The notes under the pieces: model-generated | The model's input: only the letters and a program-made list of their open reading frames with translations | The model's database searches: none | Told to the model about the DNA's origin: nothing | In this document: positions 44,665 through 55,917 of the stretch, piece by piece | Position numbering within the stretch: the first letter of the stretch is position 1 | Layout of the letters: each line of letters starts with the position of its first letter | Assembly (NCBI GenBank): GCA_027924585.1 | Contig: BSBM01000637.1 | Coordinates: 1,116,001 to 1,180,000 of the forward strand | Length of the DNA: 64,000 nt | Origin: Larix kaempferi | Taxonomy: Eukaryota; Streptophyta; Pinopsida; Pinales; Pinaceae | Direction: 5' to 3' | Program-made: the position numbers and the translations under genes

Positions 44665-46311
44665 ATGGCTCAATCATCAAGGTTAATTGCCAAAGGTCAA
44701 AGGAAAGGGAGGACTGTCATTGTTGGTGTTGCTCCCCCTCCTTCAAATTCATCAATCTCTACAAGAGCTCCATCTATTGCTAGTGGAACTACAAATGCAA
44801 CTTCTAGTGCTACAAATAACTCTTGTAGCAAGGCAACAAACTCTAAAAGAAAATCCATTACAGAAGCATGTAACTAGAAAACAAGGGCCCAAGGAAAAGT
44901 TTGAAGACAGGGGGGGGGGGGGGGGAGATGGATGTTCGTTGGACATGTAATTATTGCAAGATTGAATATAAGAGCACTTGCCACCAAGTTAAGAGCCATT
45001 TGTTGGGCCTTCCCTATGGACTTGGAGCATGTAAAGCAATGGATGCCACATAATGAAAAGAGATGAAAAGAAAGGATGGCATTAGCTTGGGGAAGGTTGC
45101 AATGGCAAGTAGGAAACACATAAATGAGGATCCTCTTTCATTGTTGAGAAACCCATATAACATATTTGGGAGTGGGAATGTGATTCAACCAACAAGAAAG
45201 AGACTAGCTCCAAGTGGTAGTTCGATAAGTGAGATATTTCAACAGAAAAAAGAGAAAGGATGTTGATCTTACCATTGGGTTCCTTTTCTATCTCAACTTC
45301 ATTTCATTTAATGTTGCACGATCTCCTTTGTTTACTGGAAGGTGTTTATATTATGTTGAAAAAACTCCAACAAGGTGTGCGCCTCCCGATTTAGAGAAGA
45401 TTAGAATCACATTGTTGATTAGGGAAAAGGAGGTGGACAAGATATTAGAACCTAAATCATCATGGCCCTCATTTGATGTTAGTATTGTTTCAGATGGATG
45501 GAGAAATTTAGCACACCATCTACTCATCAATTTCATGGTGTCTTCCATGAATGCACCAATCTTCTTGAAAGAAGTGGATGCTCTTGAAAATAGAAGGATG
45601 CAAAATATATGGATGAGTTGTTCATTGAAATTATTGAAGATGTAGGTGTTGATTCTTGTTTGCAAATTATCAAAGATGATGCATTCGTTTGCAAGGTTTC
45701 TCACATGATTGTGAAAAATAAATATCCACATATATTTTGGACACCTTGCATTGTTCATTCTTTGAATTTAGCACTTAAATATATTACTTCATATGTGACA
45801 TGGATATTAACTCTTATTTATGATACACACCAAATCAACAATATTGTACAAAACCACAAGAATGCCCTCGCAATTTATAGAGTATATACATCTATTGTTG
45901 TTGAAGATTGCATATACTTGTTTTTCCTCCTCTTTCATCATGCTTAAGAGGTTGAGGGAGTCAAGGTTTCTCTTGGAGCCATGGTTATTCAAGAGTTTTG
46001 GTCTTTTTGGAGAAAGACGAATCAAATTGCTTCAAAAGAGGTGGGAGAGGGTAGATATTAGAATTAATATTATGGACCCTATCATTTCTTTGTTGTGGTT
46101 TGCAAACATGGAACAACCCATATTAGGAGAGGCTTCCGAGGGGCGGGATTTCATGATTGAATTTGTGAAGATTGTTATTGTATATAATGAGTGCCTCTAG
46201 TATGGGACATCTACAAATATCTTGTTCACCACCATACAGATTTTATCGCGAGGTGGGATAAGAATTTCACACCTTTGCATTTCTTGGCTCACTCATTGAA
46301 TATTATGTACT
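44665..46311 (+). pseudogene. hAT transposase, N-terminal and central part (BED finger, DUF659)
   Basis: A leader frame from 44665 precedes a 16-base G run (44910-44925) that breaks the frame. From 44930 the BED zinc finger reads VRWTCNYCKIEYKSTCHQVK with SHLLGLPYG after it. Next come YLNFISFNVARSPLF, the DUF659 core (KSSWPSFDVSIVSDGW; LINFMVSSMNAPIFLK), and the RNase H-like part (KYPHIFWTPCIVHSLNLALK, SFIMLKRLRESRF). The copy has many stops and frameshifts. The frame stops resembling hAT at about 46311. The C-terminal domain is at 52252-52963. The enzyme would cut and rejoin hAT DNA ends with 8-bp target duplications. Confidence 0.88.
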
Positions 46312-47066
46312 AGAGTGACAACTAGGTCAATGGTGATAAAATTTCCAACCTTGGATGATTGATTTCCTTATGTTTTCAATAAAACAAATCAATAACAAAA
46401 TATATTTAATGACAAATTTTTTTATGAACATAGCATCAATCAACTGTAGTTGGAAAAAAACAACAGAAACATAATCCAAGTATACACATGCACATGTATT
46501 TCTCCTTCAAATCAGATTATCATTCAATTAATCAAAGCTTACAAGGTAATCTCCATAGTCTACCAACCTAGCAGTTGCACAATCAATCAAATCACCCTTT
46601 GCAAATCTATACAACTTTGTTGAAGTGCCCGACCTACACATAAAAGGAATAATGGCTATTGCAGAAATACGACCCATATGACCTACTATACAATGTTGTA
46701 TAGATATGTATGGATCAACATCTATAGTTGTACAAAATTACAAAAGTATGAATCTATATATTTTCCTCTTTCTAAAGTCTGGCTCCTCCAACTTTCTAAA
46801 TCTGCTCAACTATGAACTATCTAAATCATTATCTCTTGTCTGTATTTATGCTTTATTTGAAAACCTAATCTACCAAAACCTTAATCTCAATGTCTCATCT
46901 TGAGATGTACGGTTGAGATTTAATCCTAGTCTTAGTCACTGATGTATTAAATATACTTTATTAGACTCAACTACAAAAGATAAGACTTTTCACCTTATTC
47001 CTAAATTGAATTACAAAATAAAATTAATTACCCACTTTTATTGAGCGGTTAAGTTTTGAAATGTCT
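46312..47066. other. Sequence within the broken hAT copy, no domain recognised
   Basis: About 750 bp of AT-rich DNA lies between the last recognisable hAT sequence and the copia insertion. It could be decayed hAT coding sequence, an intron or another insertion. Confidence 0.4.
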
Positions 47067-47071
47067 CGAAC
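47067..47071. repeat. Left target-site duplication CGAAC
   Basis: CGAAC is repeated exactly at 52247-52251 beyond the right LTR. Confidence 0.9.
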
Positions 47072-47907
47072 TGTAAATATTTGATTCAGAGATCACTACT
47101 CCCTCTGAATCGCCCTAAGATCTCAAGCGGTATGAGTCTCGATATCAATACAACATTAATATAAACTCAAACAACTAGATATGCATTTACCAACTAAACA
47201 AATATAGATGCAATCACACATAAATAACAGATGTACCCTGGAACCCTTTTGGGGAAAACCCAGCAAACTGTGGGGCTATCTTCTCTCTCGAGCCCAAAGC
47301 ATATAGGAAAAGAGACAAGTACAATACAAGGTTACATCAGAAATTTCTACAGGCAAACTCTAGATTTGCATGCATCCAGTTGATGCATGCACTGAAGAGA
47401 TGAGCCCTAACTGCAAAACTAGATTTGAGTATCCCTGCATCCGCCTCTGCCTGATCTGTCTATCTCTATCCTCTGCTTTGCTTTGCTCGCTCTGAAGACT
47501 GCCCTCTGACTGAAAACGTCCTCCTCTGCATGCACAAGTGCGCCCTCCCTCCAATGATGAATGACTCGTACTGAATCAGATCTCAGCATATCTAAGCTTT
47601 GATCGTCACTGATCTTCCTCAATCTCTGAGACGAAGATACTCTACAAGTTACAGACACTCAAACGCTCTACTGGATGTGGTACGAGCTTCCTCCTCCTTG
47701 AGGAATGTGCCCTCCTACTCAAGGAAAGTCGTCCTCCTCTCTCATGACCTATCTCAGATCAATAGTCTCACTGATGAAGATAGTCACCTCATGTCTTCCT
47801 TATAACATCTCACTGTCAAGTTAGGTTTACCAAAAACCTAAAAATAGTTGCATGCAAACTTGTGCATGCATTTCTCTTCGATCACTTTCCTGGTTAATAT
47901 TTTAACA
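47072..47907 (-). repeat. 3' LTR (left) of the gag-less copia element
   Basis: It runs TGTTAAAAT to TTTACA on the minus strand. It matches 51409-52246 along its length with scattered substitutions and small indels. Near the terminus a perfect 9-bp inverted repeat GATTCAGAG / CTCTGAATC (47083-47091, 47103-47111) forms a hairpin. Confidence 0.92.
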
Positions 47908-47918
47908 CTCCCTCTTAA
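47908..47918 (-). other. Polypurine tract of the gag-less copia element
   Basis: On the minus strand TTAAGAGGGAG precedes the LTR start TGTTAA. Confidence 0.75.
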
Positions 47919-50900
47919 CCAGGAAAGGATTCTGTACCATTCCCATCTTCTCCCTGAAGTACTCAAACTTAGTCTTCATCAAGGACTTCGTCAGAATGTC
48001 TGCAACCTGCTCATCTGTAGAAATGTACTGGAGCTCGACTGCTCCCTTCTCAACATGATCACGAATGAAAAGATATATGATCTCAATATGTTTGGATCGA
48101 TCATGAAACACTGGATTCTCAGAGAGTTTGATGCAACTCTGATTGTCACAGTGAATCACCGTAGGTTCCAACTGTTGATCAAATAGACTTACCAACATCT
48201 TGCGAAGCTAGATGGCTTCACAACTGGCTAGGCTAGCCGCCATATATTCTTCCTCAACAGAACTCAATGCAACAGACTTATGCTTCCTGCTGAACCATGA
48301 CACAACTGTCGAACCTAAGCTGAAGCAACACCCAGAGGTACTTTTCCTGTCTCTTGCATTACCTACCCAATCTAAATCAGTGAACCCCACAAGCTGGACT
48401 TCTCCCTGCCTCATGTAGTTCAACCCATATTATGCTGTCCCACTGATGTATCTCAAAACATGCTTTGCAGCCACCCAATGTACATCTCTGGGTTCTACCA
48501 TGTACTGACTCAAGGTGTTGACTGCAAAACTCAAATCTGGTCTGGTGTTGACCAAATACATCAAGGAACCGATGTGCTATCTGTACCTTGTGGAGTCAAC
48601 CAACTTACTCTCAGAAGCCACCTGCTTCTTCCAGTTGGTTGTCATAGGGGTAGTCATGGGCTTGCAATTCTGCATCTGAAATCTCTTTAGAATGTCCATT
48701 GCATACTTGCCTTGACTTAGGAAGATATGCCCATCCTCCTGCCAGACCTCCATACCTAGAAAGTAATGCATCAACCCTATATCCTTCATTTCAAAATTAG
48801 ATGCAAGATCCTTCTTGCAATCACTGATAAGTTTCTCTGCTCCTGTAATAAACAAGTCATCTACATAAAGCACAAGAGTAAGAGGATCCCCTCTCACCAC
48901 AATGAAGTAGAGATTTGGGTCTGCTTCACTCTTCTGAAACCCTAGCTGTTGTAAATATGTATCTATCCGAGAGTACCAAGCTCTGGTTGCCTGTTTCAAA
49001 CCGTACAGGGCTTTCTTCAATCTGCATACATGAGACTCTCACTCACGTACCTCGAAGCCCTCTGGTTACTCAATGTAGACTTCCTCCTCGATGAGTCCAT
49101 TGAGAAATGTCGTCTTGACGTCCATCTAGTGAATCTTCCATCCCATTTCTGCTGCAACAGAAATCACAGTCTTGATGGAAGAATACCTGGCCACAGGAGC
49201 AAAAGTCTCATCATAGTCAACTCCCTCTATCTGTGAGAACCCTCTAGCAACAAATCTGGCTTTGTACTTCTAAATGCTGCCATCTGCAGCATACTTGATT
49301 TTGTAGAGCCATCTAGAGGTGATCACGTATTTTCCCTCATGTGTGGGTACCACTTCCCAGACATCATTCTTCATGATGGAAGCATACTCTTCCAACATGG
49401 CATCTCTCCAGGCCTGCTTACCTGCTGCTTGTTCGTAAGAGGATGGCTCTGACTCACTGATGTTGCTTACTAAAGCTAAGTAACTGCAGAATCGCTTTGG
49501 AGTCTTTCTTTCTCTTACATCTTTCTTGGGAGTCCTACTGCCTGGGCATCCTTCAAGGTATCTTGAAGCCACTTGGGATTCCTCTTGCCTAAAGTGACAT
49601 CTTGTGAGGAGAACTCCTCATCCTCATCCCAATGTCTTGTGTGAGACCCAATGTCTTGTGTGAGAATGAGTGCCTCCTGTAGAGGTACATGTAGCTGTCG
49701 ATCCTGTAGCTCGAGTACCTGTAATCTGAGATCCTGATCTCAGTTGATCACCAATCTGAGAACCTATGCTGGATCCTGCTCCTGTGCATGTGGAACATGT
49801 ATCCTGTGCATCAGTCACTCCTGACACTTGGGACCCTGTTGGTTGTTGAACAATACTCTGACCTGTGTCATGAAGGAAAGTGGCAACCTGTTGTTTTCCC
49901 TTTTCTGACTCACATGATTTCCGAAAGGCCCGATCCTCCTCGAACTTCACATCTCACCTCACAACAGTCTTCATGAGTGCAGGGATGTAAATGCGATAGG
50001 CCTTCGAAGTCTCATCATACCCAACAAGAATTCCTCTCTTTGCAGTAGGTTCCAACTTTGTGCTTTTCTTCGAAGGAACATGAGAGTAGGTGAGGCATCC
50101 AAAAATTATGAAATGCCCAACTTCGGGCTTCTTTCCAGAAAAATCCTCCTCGGGGGTCTTGTCCCCCAATTCCTTATGAGGGCTCATGTTCTGAATGTAG
50201 GCTGCAGTGTTGCATGCCTCGGCCCAAAGAAAGAATGGCAATCCCTGATCATGCAACATGGATCTCGCAGCTCCAATGATGGCCCTGTTCTTCCTCTCAG
50301 CTACTCCATTTTGTTGAGGTGTGTAAGGTATAGTCAACTACCTCTTGATGCCTTCCTGAGTGCAAAACTGATTGAACTCATTGGAGGTGTACTCTCCCCC
50401 ATTATCTGATCTGAAGATCTTAATCTTCCTTTCTGTCTGTTTTTCCACAAGAGCTTTGAACTCTTGAAACTTCTGCAAAACTTCCTTAGACTCTTTGCCT
50501 TTCAAGAAGTAGATCCAGGTCTTCCTGGAGTAGTCATCAATGAAAGATATATAGTACTTGTATCCTTTCAGTGATGTGGTAGACATCGGACCACAAAGGT
50601 CAGAATGAATCAAATCAAGAGCTCCTGTAGCTCTGGTATTGCTCTTGGGAAAATTTGTCTTAACGTACTTCCCGAGAGCACATCCTTTGCACACATCGGT
50701 GTGCTCAGCGCTGAACTCAGGTACTCCTGTCACAATCTCCCTCAGAATCTTTAGGGCAGGATGGTGCAGATGAGCCATCCTCCTATGCCAAAGCTCACAG
50801 GGGTCACATCCCTCATCACGGCTACTATGACTTAGGGCATGATGTAGTTGGAAACTCAGTTTGTATAGTTTCCCATTGCGGACTCCAATCCTCTCAGCTG

Positions 50901-51333
50901 ACGCAACATTGGATCCCTTGAGATGAACTAGTACATTTCCATCTCTAAACATTACCAATAGTCCTCGATCTTCAATAGTAGATACAGAGATCAAGTTTTT
51001 CTTGAGACCTAGAACGTATAGGACATCACGAACTCTCATCTGTTCTCCAGAGTCTTTCTGAAAAGACATAGTCCCTCGTCCTATAGCTTTGACCATAGAG
51101 TCATCTCCTAGGACAATCTCAAGATCTATCCCATCCTCTGCTAGGTCACAAAAGTATCCTCGAACACCCGTCATATGACTAGAAGCTCCACTATCTATGT
51201 ACCATACACTAGAAGTGGAGGCCATCAATGATTGACAGGAGTTGAGAGCCATCTCCCTGTCACTCCCATCGGTAGCACACTCATCAATATCCATAGCGAA
51301 GCAAGAAATGCAAGCAATATGATCCTCCCCCAT
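47919..51333 (-). pseudogene. Copia pol: protease, integrase, reverse transcriptase, RNase H, with premature stops
   Basis: In coding order: the protease motif WYIDSGASSHMTG, GAG-pre-integrase (LWHRRMAHLHHPALKILRE), the integrase core (SDLCGPMSTTSLKGY, FRSDNGGEYTSNEF, PQQNGVAERKNR, so D,D,E are kept), RT (KARFVARGFSQ, KKALYGLKQA, LVLYVDDLFITG), and RNase H (TDLDWVGNARDRKSTSG, CDNQSCIKLSENP). In-frame stops lie at 50338, 49954, 49270, 49126, 48577, 48430 and 48208. A 19-bp tandem duplication (49628-49665) shifts the frame. No other large lesion is seen, so the element was probably functional in pol until fairly recently. Confidence 0.92.
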
Positions 51334-51396
51334 AATTGTAGAACTGATGTTGTAGTAGTAGATTTGTGTGTGATGCTCTCCCTGACCCTTACCAGG

Positions 51397-51408
51397 GCTC
51401 TGATACCA
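51397..51408 (-). other. Primer-binding site (tRNA-Met type)
   Basis: Minus-strand TGGTATCAGAGC directly follows the LTR end TTTACA. Confidence 0.92.
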
Positions 51409-52246
51409 TGTAAATATTTGATTCAGAGATCACTACTCCCTCTGAATCGCCCTGAGATCTCAAGTGGTATGAGTCTCGATATCAATACAACATTAATATA
51501 AACTCAAACAACTAGATCTGCATTTACCAACTGAATAAATATAGATGCAATCACACATAAACAATAGATGTACCCTGGAACCTTTTTGGGGAAAAACAAC
51601 AAACTATGGGGCTATCTTCTCTCTCGAGCCCAGAGCATATAGGAAAATAGACAAGTACAATACAGGGTTACCTCAGAAATTTCTACAGGCAAACTCTAGA
51701 TTTGCATGCATCCAGCTGATGCATGCACTGAAGAGATGAGCCTTAACTACAAAATTGGATCTGAGTATCCCTGCATCCGCCTCTGCCTGATCTTTCTGTC
51801 TCTATCCTCTGCTCGTTCTGAAGATTGCCCTCTGACTGAAAACGCCCTCCTCTGCATGCACAAGTGCGCCCTCCCTCCAATGATGAATGACTCGTACTGA
51901 ATCAGATCTCAACAGATTTGAGCTTTGATCGTCACTGATCTTCCTCAATCTTTGAGACGAAAATACTCTGCAAGTTACAGACACTCAAATGCTCTACCAG
52001 ATGTGGTACAAGCTTCTTCCTCCTTGAGGAATGCGCCCTCCTACTCAAGGAAAGTCGTCCTCCTCTCTCATGACCTATCTCAGATCAATAGTTTCACTGA
52101 TGAAGACAGTCACCTCTCGTCTTCCTTATAACATCTCACCGTGAAGTTAGGTTTACCAAAACCCTAAAAATAGTTGCATGCAAAGCTCACTTTTGCATGC
52201 ATGCATGCATTTCTCTCTGATCACTCTCCTGGTTAATATTTTAACA
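51409..52246 (-). repeat. 5' LTR (right) of the gag-less copia element
   Basis: Partner of 47072-47907. The hairpin is kept at 51420-51448. An extra GCATGCATGCATGC run lies near its U3 end (about 52195-52210). Confidence 0.92.
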
Positions 52247-52251
52247 CGAAC
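52247..52251. repeat. Right target-site duplication CGAAC
   Basis: Exact match to 47067-47071. Confidence 0.9.
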
Positions 52252-52963
52252 AACTTCCAGCACATTCACACTGAACCTGTGCAAGAATTTTTAGTCCTAG
52301 CTACATTTCTCGCAAATGTTGGGTTTCACGTAGATTCCCTCCTAACATGGAAGGGGAAATTTCACGGGGAAGGAAGCAAGAATTTAGAAGGACACATCAA
52401 GATAGAGCATCCCTTAATGGGGTGGAGGGATTCATAGATTTTTCTACTGACATTAGGAGATTTGGAAGCTATGACACACTTGGATATAGAGGTTAAGAAG
52501 CCCTATGCTTGGTGGGAAAATCATGGGACATCCTCATCTGTTCTACAGTAGCTTTCCATGAAGCTTCTAACTCATAATACTTCATCATCTTGTTGCGAGA
52601 AGAATTAGAGCACATGTGAGAATTTGTCCAATTTGAAGAAGAGTAGGCTTGAGCAACATAGAGTGGAGACAATGGTGTATGTGCACTCCAACTTTGCCTT
52701 ATTCATAGGTAGAGGGAGGATGGTTGAAAGGAAAGACAAATATATGCAATGTAGTTTGGATAGCAATGTTAAGTTGGAATTAGCCAACTTCGATCTTGAT
52801 GAACTAGTGTTAGAACCGGTCACTTTTAATGATGGTGATCCTCTTAAGGGGTATCATCCACACCAACAAATGCAGATCTAGGATTGGATATAGAGGAGGA
52901 TCGACGAGAGAGTGGTGGTAGTGGAGGCGATTTAAACTATTCTGACATGAAGGACTACTAACA
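52252..52963 (+). pseudogene. hAT transposase, C-terminal dimerisation part
   Basis: Traces of the hAT C-terminal domain are readable in shifting frames: YAWWENHGTSSSVLQ, LSMKLLTH, SSSCCEKN. Then the continuous frame LKKSRLEQHRVETMVYVHSN leads to an acidic tail (LDELVLEPVTFNDGD) and ends near a stop at 52961. It continues the hAT copy interrupted at 47067-52251. Confidence 0.8.
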
Positions 52964-53302
52964 ATAATGAGCTATGAGATTCTTATCTTTATGGTTTTAA
53001 TAACTACCTTATTTTTGTATTTTCCATTAGCATTCCCAACAACAATGTCAATGATTTAGTATCTATGTAATACAATTTTCATTTTGATGACATCAAATGA
53101 CTTGATGAGAAAACTATAGTTTATGGTTCTAACTTCTAAACTTCTAGTTTATGACGTGTTTTGAATATTCTAATTTGTTGTTTGTTTGATCATCATTAAT
53201 GTAGTAACTAGTTGTAAATGTCTCAATATTTTGTAAATGTTCTGAACTTCTAGCGACTTAAAAAAATAGATCTTTATGTCTGTATTTTGTTTTTGTATTT
53301 GT

Positions 53303-53325
53303 AATATATATATATATATATATAT
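53303..53325. repeat. TA dinucleotide microsatellite
   Basis: About eleven TA units. Confidence 0.95.
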
Positions 53326-54228
53326 CCTCCATGTCTTGTTTCCAAAGTCGATGTGTACCATGTCAAATACTAGTATCCACATGTCCTCCATGTTATGTGT
53401 CCTCGTTTAATGTGACTTAGATTAACTTTACGGTTATACACAACAACCAAGGTGTCTCTAGTTCCCACTTACTAAGGTTGTCCTTACTTGTAATGGGTTT
53501 TGTTTCCTCCCCCCATGATACCAAGTAAATCTTTCTATAGCAACAACATCCCCATCCCAACTTTTTGATGTGAAATCTAATACCAACTAATCATTCTACA
53601 AGCCATTGGCTTTCTACAACAACTATGGCTTGGTTTTACCATGAAGTATCATTTTGATCCTTGGCACATCTTTGGTTTTGATCCTAGTTGCATAGAAGCT
53701 TTCCCCTACCTTGCACCCCTACTCCCAAAGCTCACTTCGAAGGGGAGCATACTCCCAAAACGATTCCCCTTGCTACTAAAAGATTTCCCCACACTCCCAA
53801 AATGATTCATGTTGCAACTAGACGACGAGGGAATAAACTAGAAATTGTTCATGGAAAACTTTAAAGAGATTAGTGGATAGTATAATTATTCGTGTCTATT
53901 GTAAATATTTTATGATAGTTGAAGTTTGAAAAGTTGATTGCATATTCAACTCTTTGTTCATGGTGCCCTATTTCATTTCATGGTCGATGTTATGTTGTTG
54001 CTGATAAATGTCATCTATTGAAACTTGAAACTTGATGTTATGGTTAATGATTTGATGATTATGCTATAATCGCTAGATCTTTGATGTTATTTGTGTACTA
54101 CATAGTTAAAGTTTTAATAATTATTATTAATATACGACAAAGATCTATGTTTTAATATTTTTTTCCCACCATTTTGCATGTTTTTTATATACCCATCAAT
54201 ATATATCATATAATAAAACTAGCACAAC

Positions 54229-54274
54229 CACTTAACTTGTGGCCGATGAACACCAATAGGTCACAAGTTAAGTG
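54229..54274. other. 13-bp perfect inverted repeat with 20-bp loop
   Basis: CACTTAACTTGTG pairs exactly with CACAAGTTAAGTG. No associated element is identified. Confidence 0.6.
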
Positions 54275-55917
54275 CCATGGACAAGTTATCTCTTACTTGT
54301 TCTCCATGCTTAGTTGTAATCACTTCTTGTCTATTCCTCAGCTACCTGTTACCTTCTTTAGTTAAATGGGTTGTCTGTCACTACTTGTTATCCATGCATG
54401 CATGAGTTATGAGTTATCCATGTATCAACTACAAGTTATTTTTCTTTTTTTATTATTGTTTATTTCTAATTTTGAACGACGACCATAAAATCAATCTGGA
54501 CAGTACACTTGTCCCATCCTTCTTCAATTTAGGAAAAGCATAGATGGTAGTCCACCCCAAATTCTAAAATATATACACCTATCGGTGTAAAAAAGCTCCC
54601 GAAACAGTTCACTCTCATAATCGCTTGGAAATTGGCATTTCGTGCTTCCACTTCCTGCGCTCACTCCCAACAGCTATGTTTCTGATAAGACATAAAAATT
54701 TATGGAGTATGTAACAGAACATGAAATATAAGAACTGATTTTCATCCTTCCGTAAATAAATCTAGGAAATGAAAGTATTGTTTGAATTCCAACCAATTAA
54801 CCTTCCTAAAGGAAACTTGCAGGATACTATATATCATTACGGTCCTATTAAAGACTGCTATTTCTTATAAAGGTTTGATTACAGTCCACAAAATCAATCC
54901 TCCCATTCTCATGGTTCCAATAACATGATCGCAGATCTCCCCAGCCGAAGCACTTCTTTTGCAAACCAGGCCCTTTGTTACATGTATCTCTTCCGTTTCG
55001 TTAACATTTTAGCATCTGAGCGTGCTCTAGACACTCCCATAGTCTATTGACTACTGATTGTACACTATCTAGTTCTGTTGACATTTTCCCGGTCATTTGT
55101 GGACATTAATAATATTATCTTCTCTGATTTTATCATTATCAGCTTATATTATACAAGAATGCGCTCTTTCCTTTTCCTATCAACGTCCAAGGCTCAATGG
55201 TATCCACTGTAACAATGGCAACCCTAATCCACAGACGCAACTTGCAAATGGTCAACTTCACGATGTTCTGGTATCATGCATTGAATCTACAACTAGGTTA
55301 TACACATTTCTATAGTGACCACCTTTATTTTCAATAATTACGGCACTATATGCTCCATGTCCCATTATCGTGTTATTATAATGTTTCAGCCTTTGATATT
55401 ATAATGCTTCAGCCTTTGAGTACTTACCTTTCCAGCTGATAACCTTGCACTGTCTATTCAAACTAGTATGTCAAACATGCAATAGGGGATTACTAATAAT
55501 TATTTTCTCTTCTAACAGATAAGAATATAAAGTAAAAATTTAAGCCAAAGTTCATTGCAACTCAATCTGTTTGCAAAATAGCACGGCATAAGCAAAGTTT
55601 CCCATCAATATGTGAACTATTCAGGACCCAGTCTGAGCTTTTACAAAACACCAAGACAAAAAAAACTGTAGAAAAGGGATACCAAAGTAGGAGATTTGAC
55701 TCAGACCAAATCTTATAAATAACCCTCTGTTAAACAGGAAAATTCTAGACTCCAGGCCATTGGAGACAGTCAAAATAATATATACAGATATTTTAAGCCA
55801 GTTAACTAGGTAATAGTTAACGTTAACTCTATCATACCCTGATCAAGAATGATGATAACAGCATTATATAAATATCTATGCTTCATGCACTAACAAGTTA
55901 AATTTACAAAGTTTATA

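Larger units (their letters stand above)
47072..52246 (-). mobile_element. Ty1/copia element with complete ends, pol present, gag missing
   Basis: LTRs at 47072-47907 and 51409-52246, an exact CGAAC target duplication, a tRNA-Met primer site and a polypurine tract define the element (5175 bp). Only about 75 bp separate the primer site from the protease-integrase frame. Gag and the pre-protease region are therefore deleted. It is inserted in the hAT transposase remnant, which makes it the younger of the two. Confidence 0.93.
52964..55917. other. Intergenic region between hAT remnant and the GEN1-type gene
   Basis: It contains a TA microsatellite (53303-53325). A 13-bp perfect inverted repeat CACTTAACTTGTG / CACAAGTTAAGTG (54229-54241, 54262-54274) also lies here. 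The right end of the hAT element should lie somewhere after 52963, but I could not define its terminal repeats. No coding sequence is recognised. Confidence 0.5.

Noticed and set aside
55097-55315. 72-codon plus-strand frame upstream of the GEN1-type gene end
   Set aside because: No domain; lies in AT-rich intergenic DNA.
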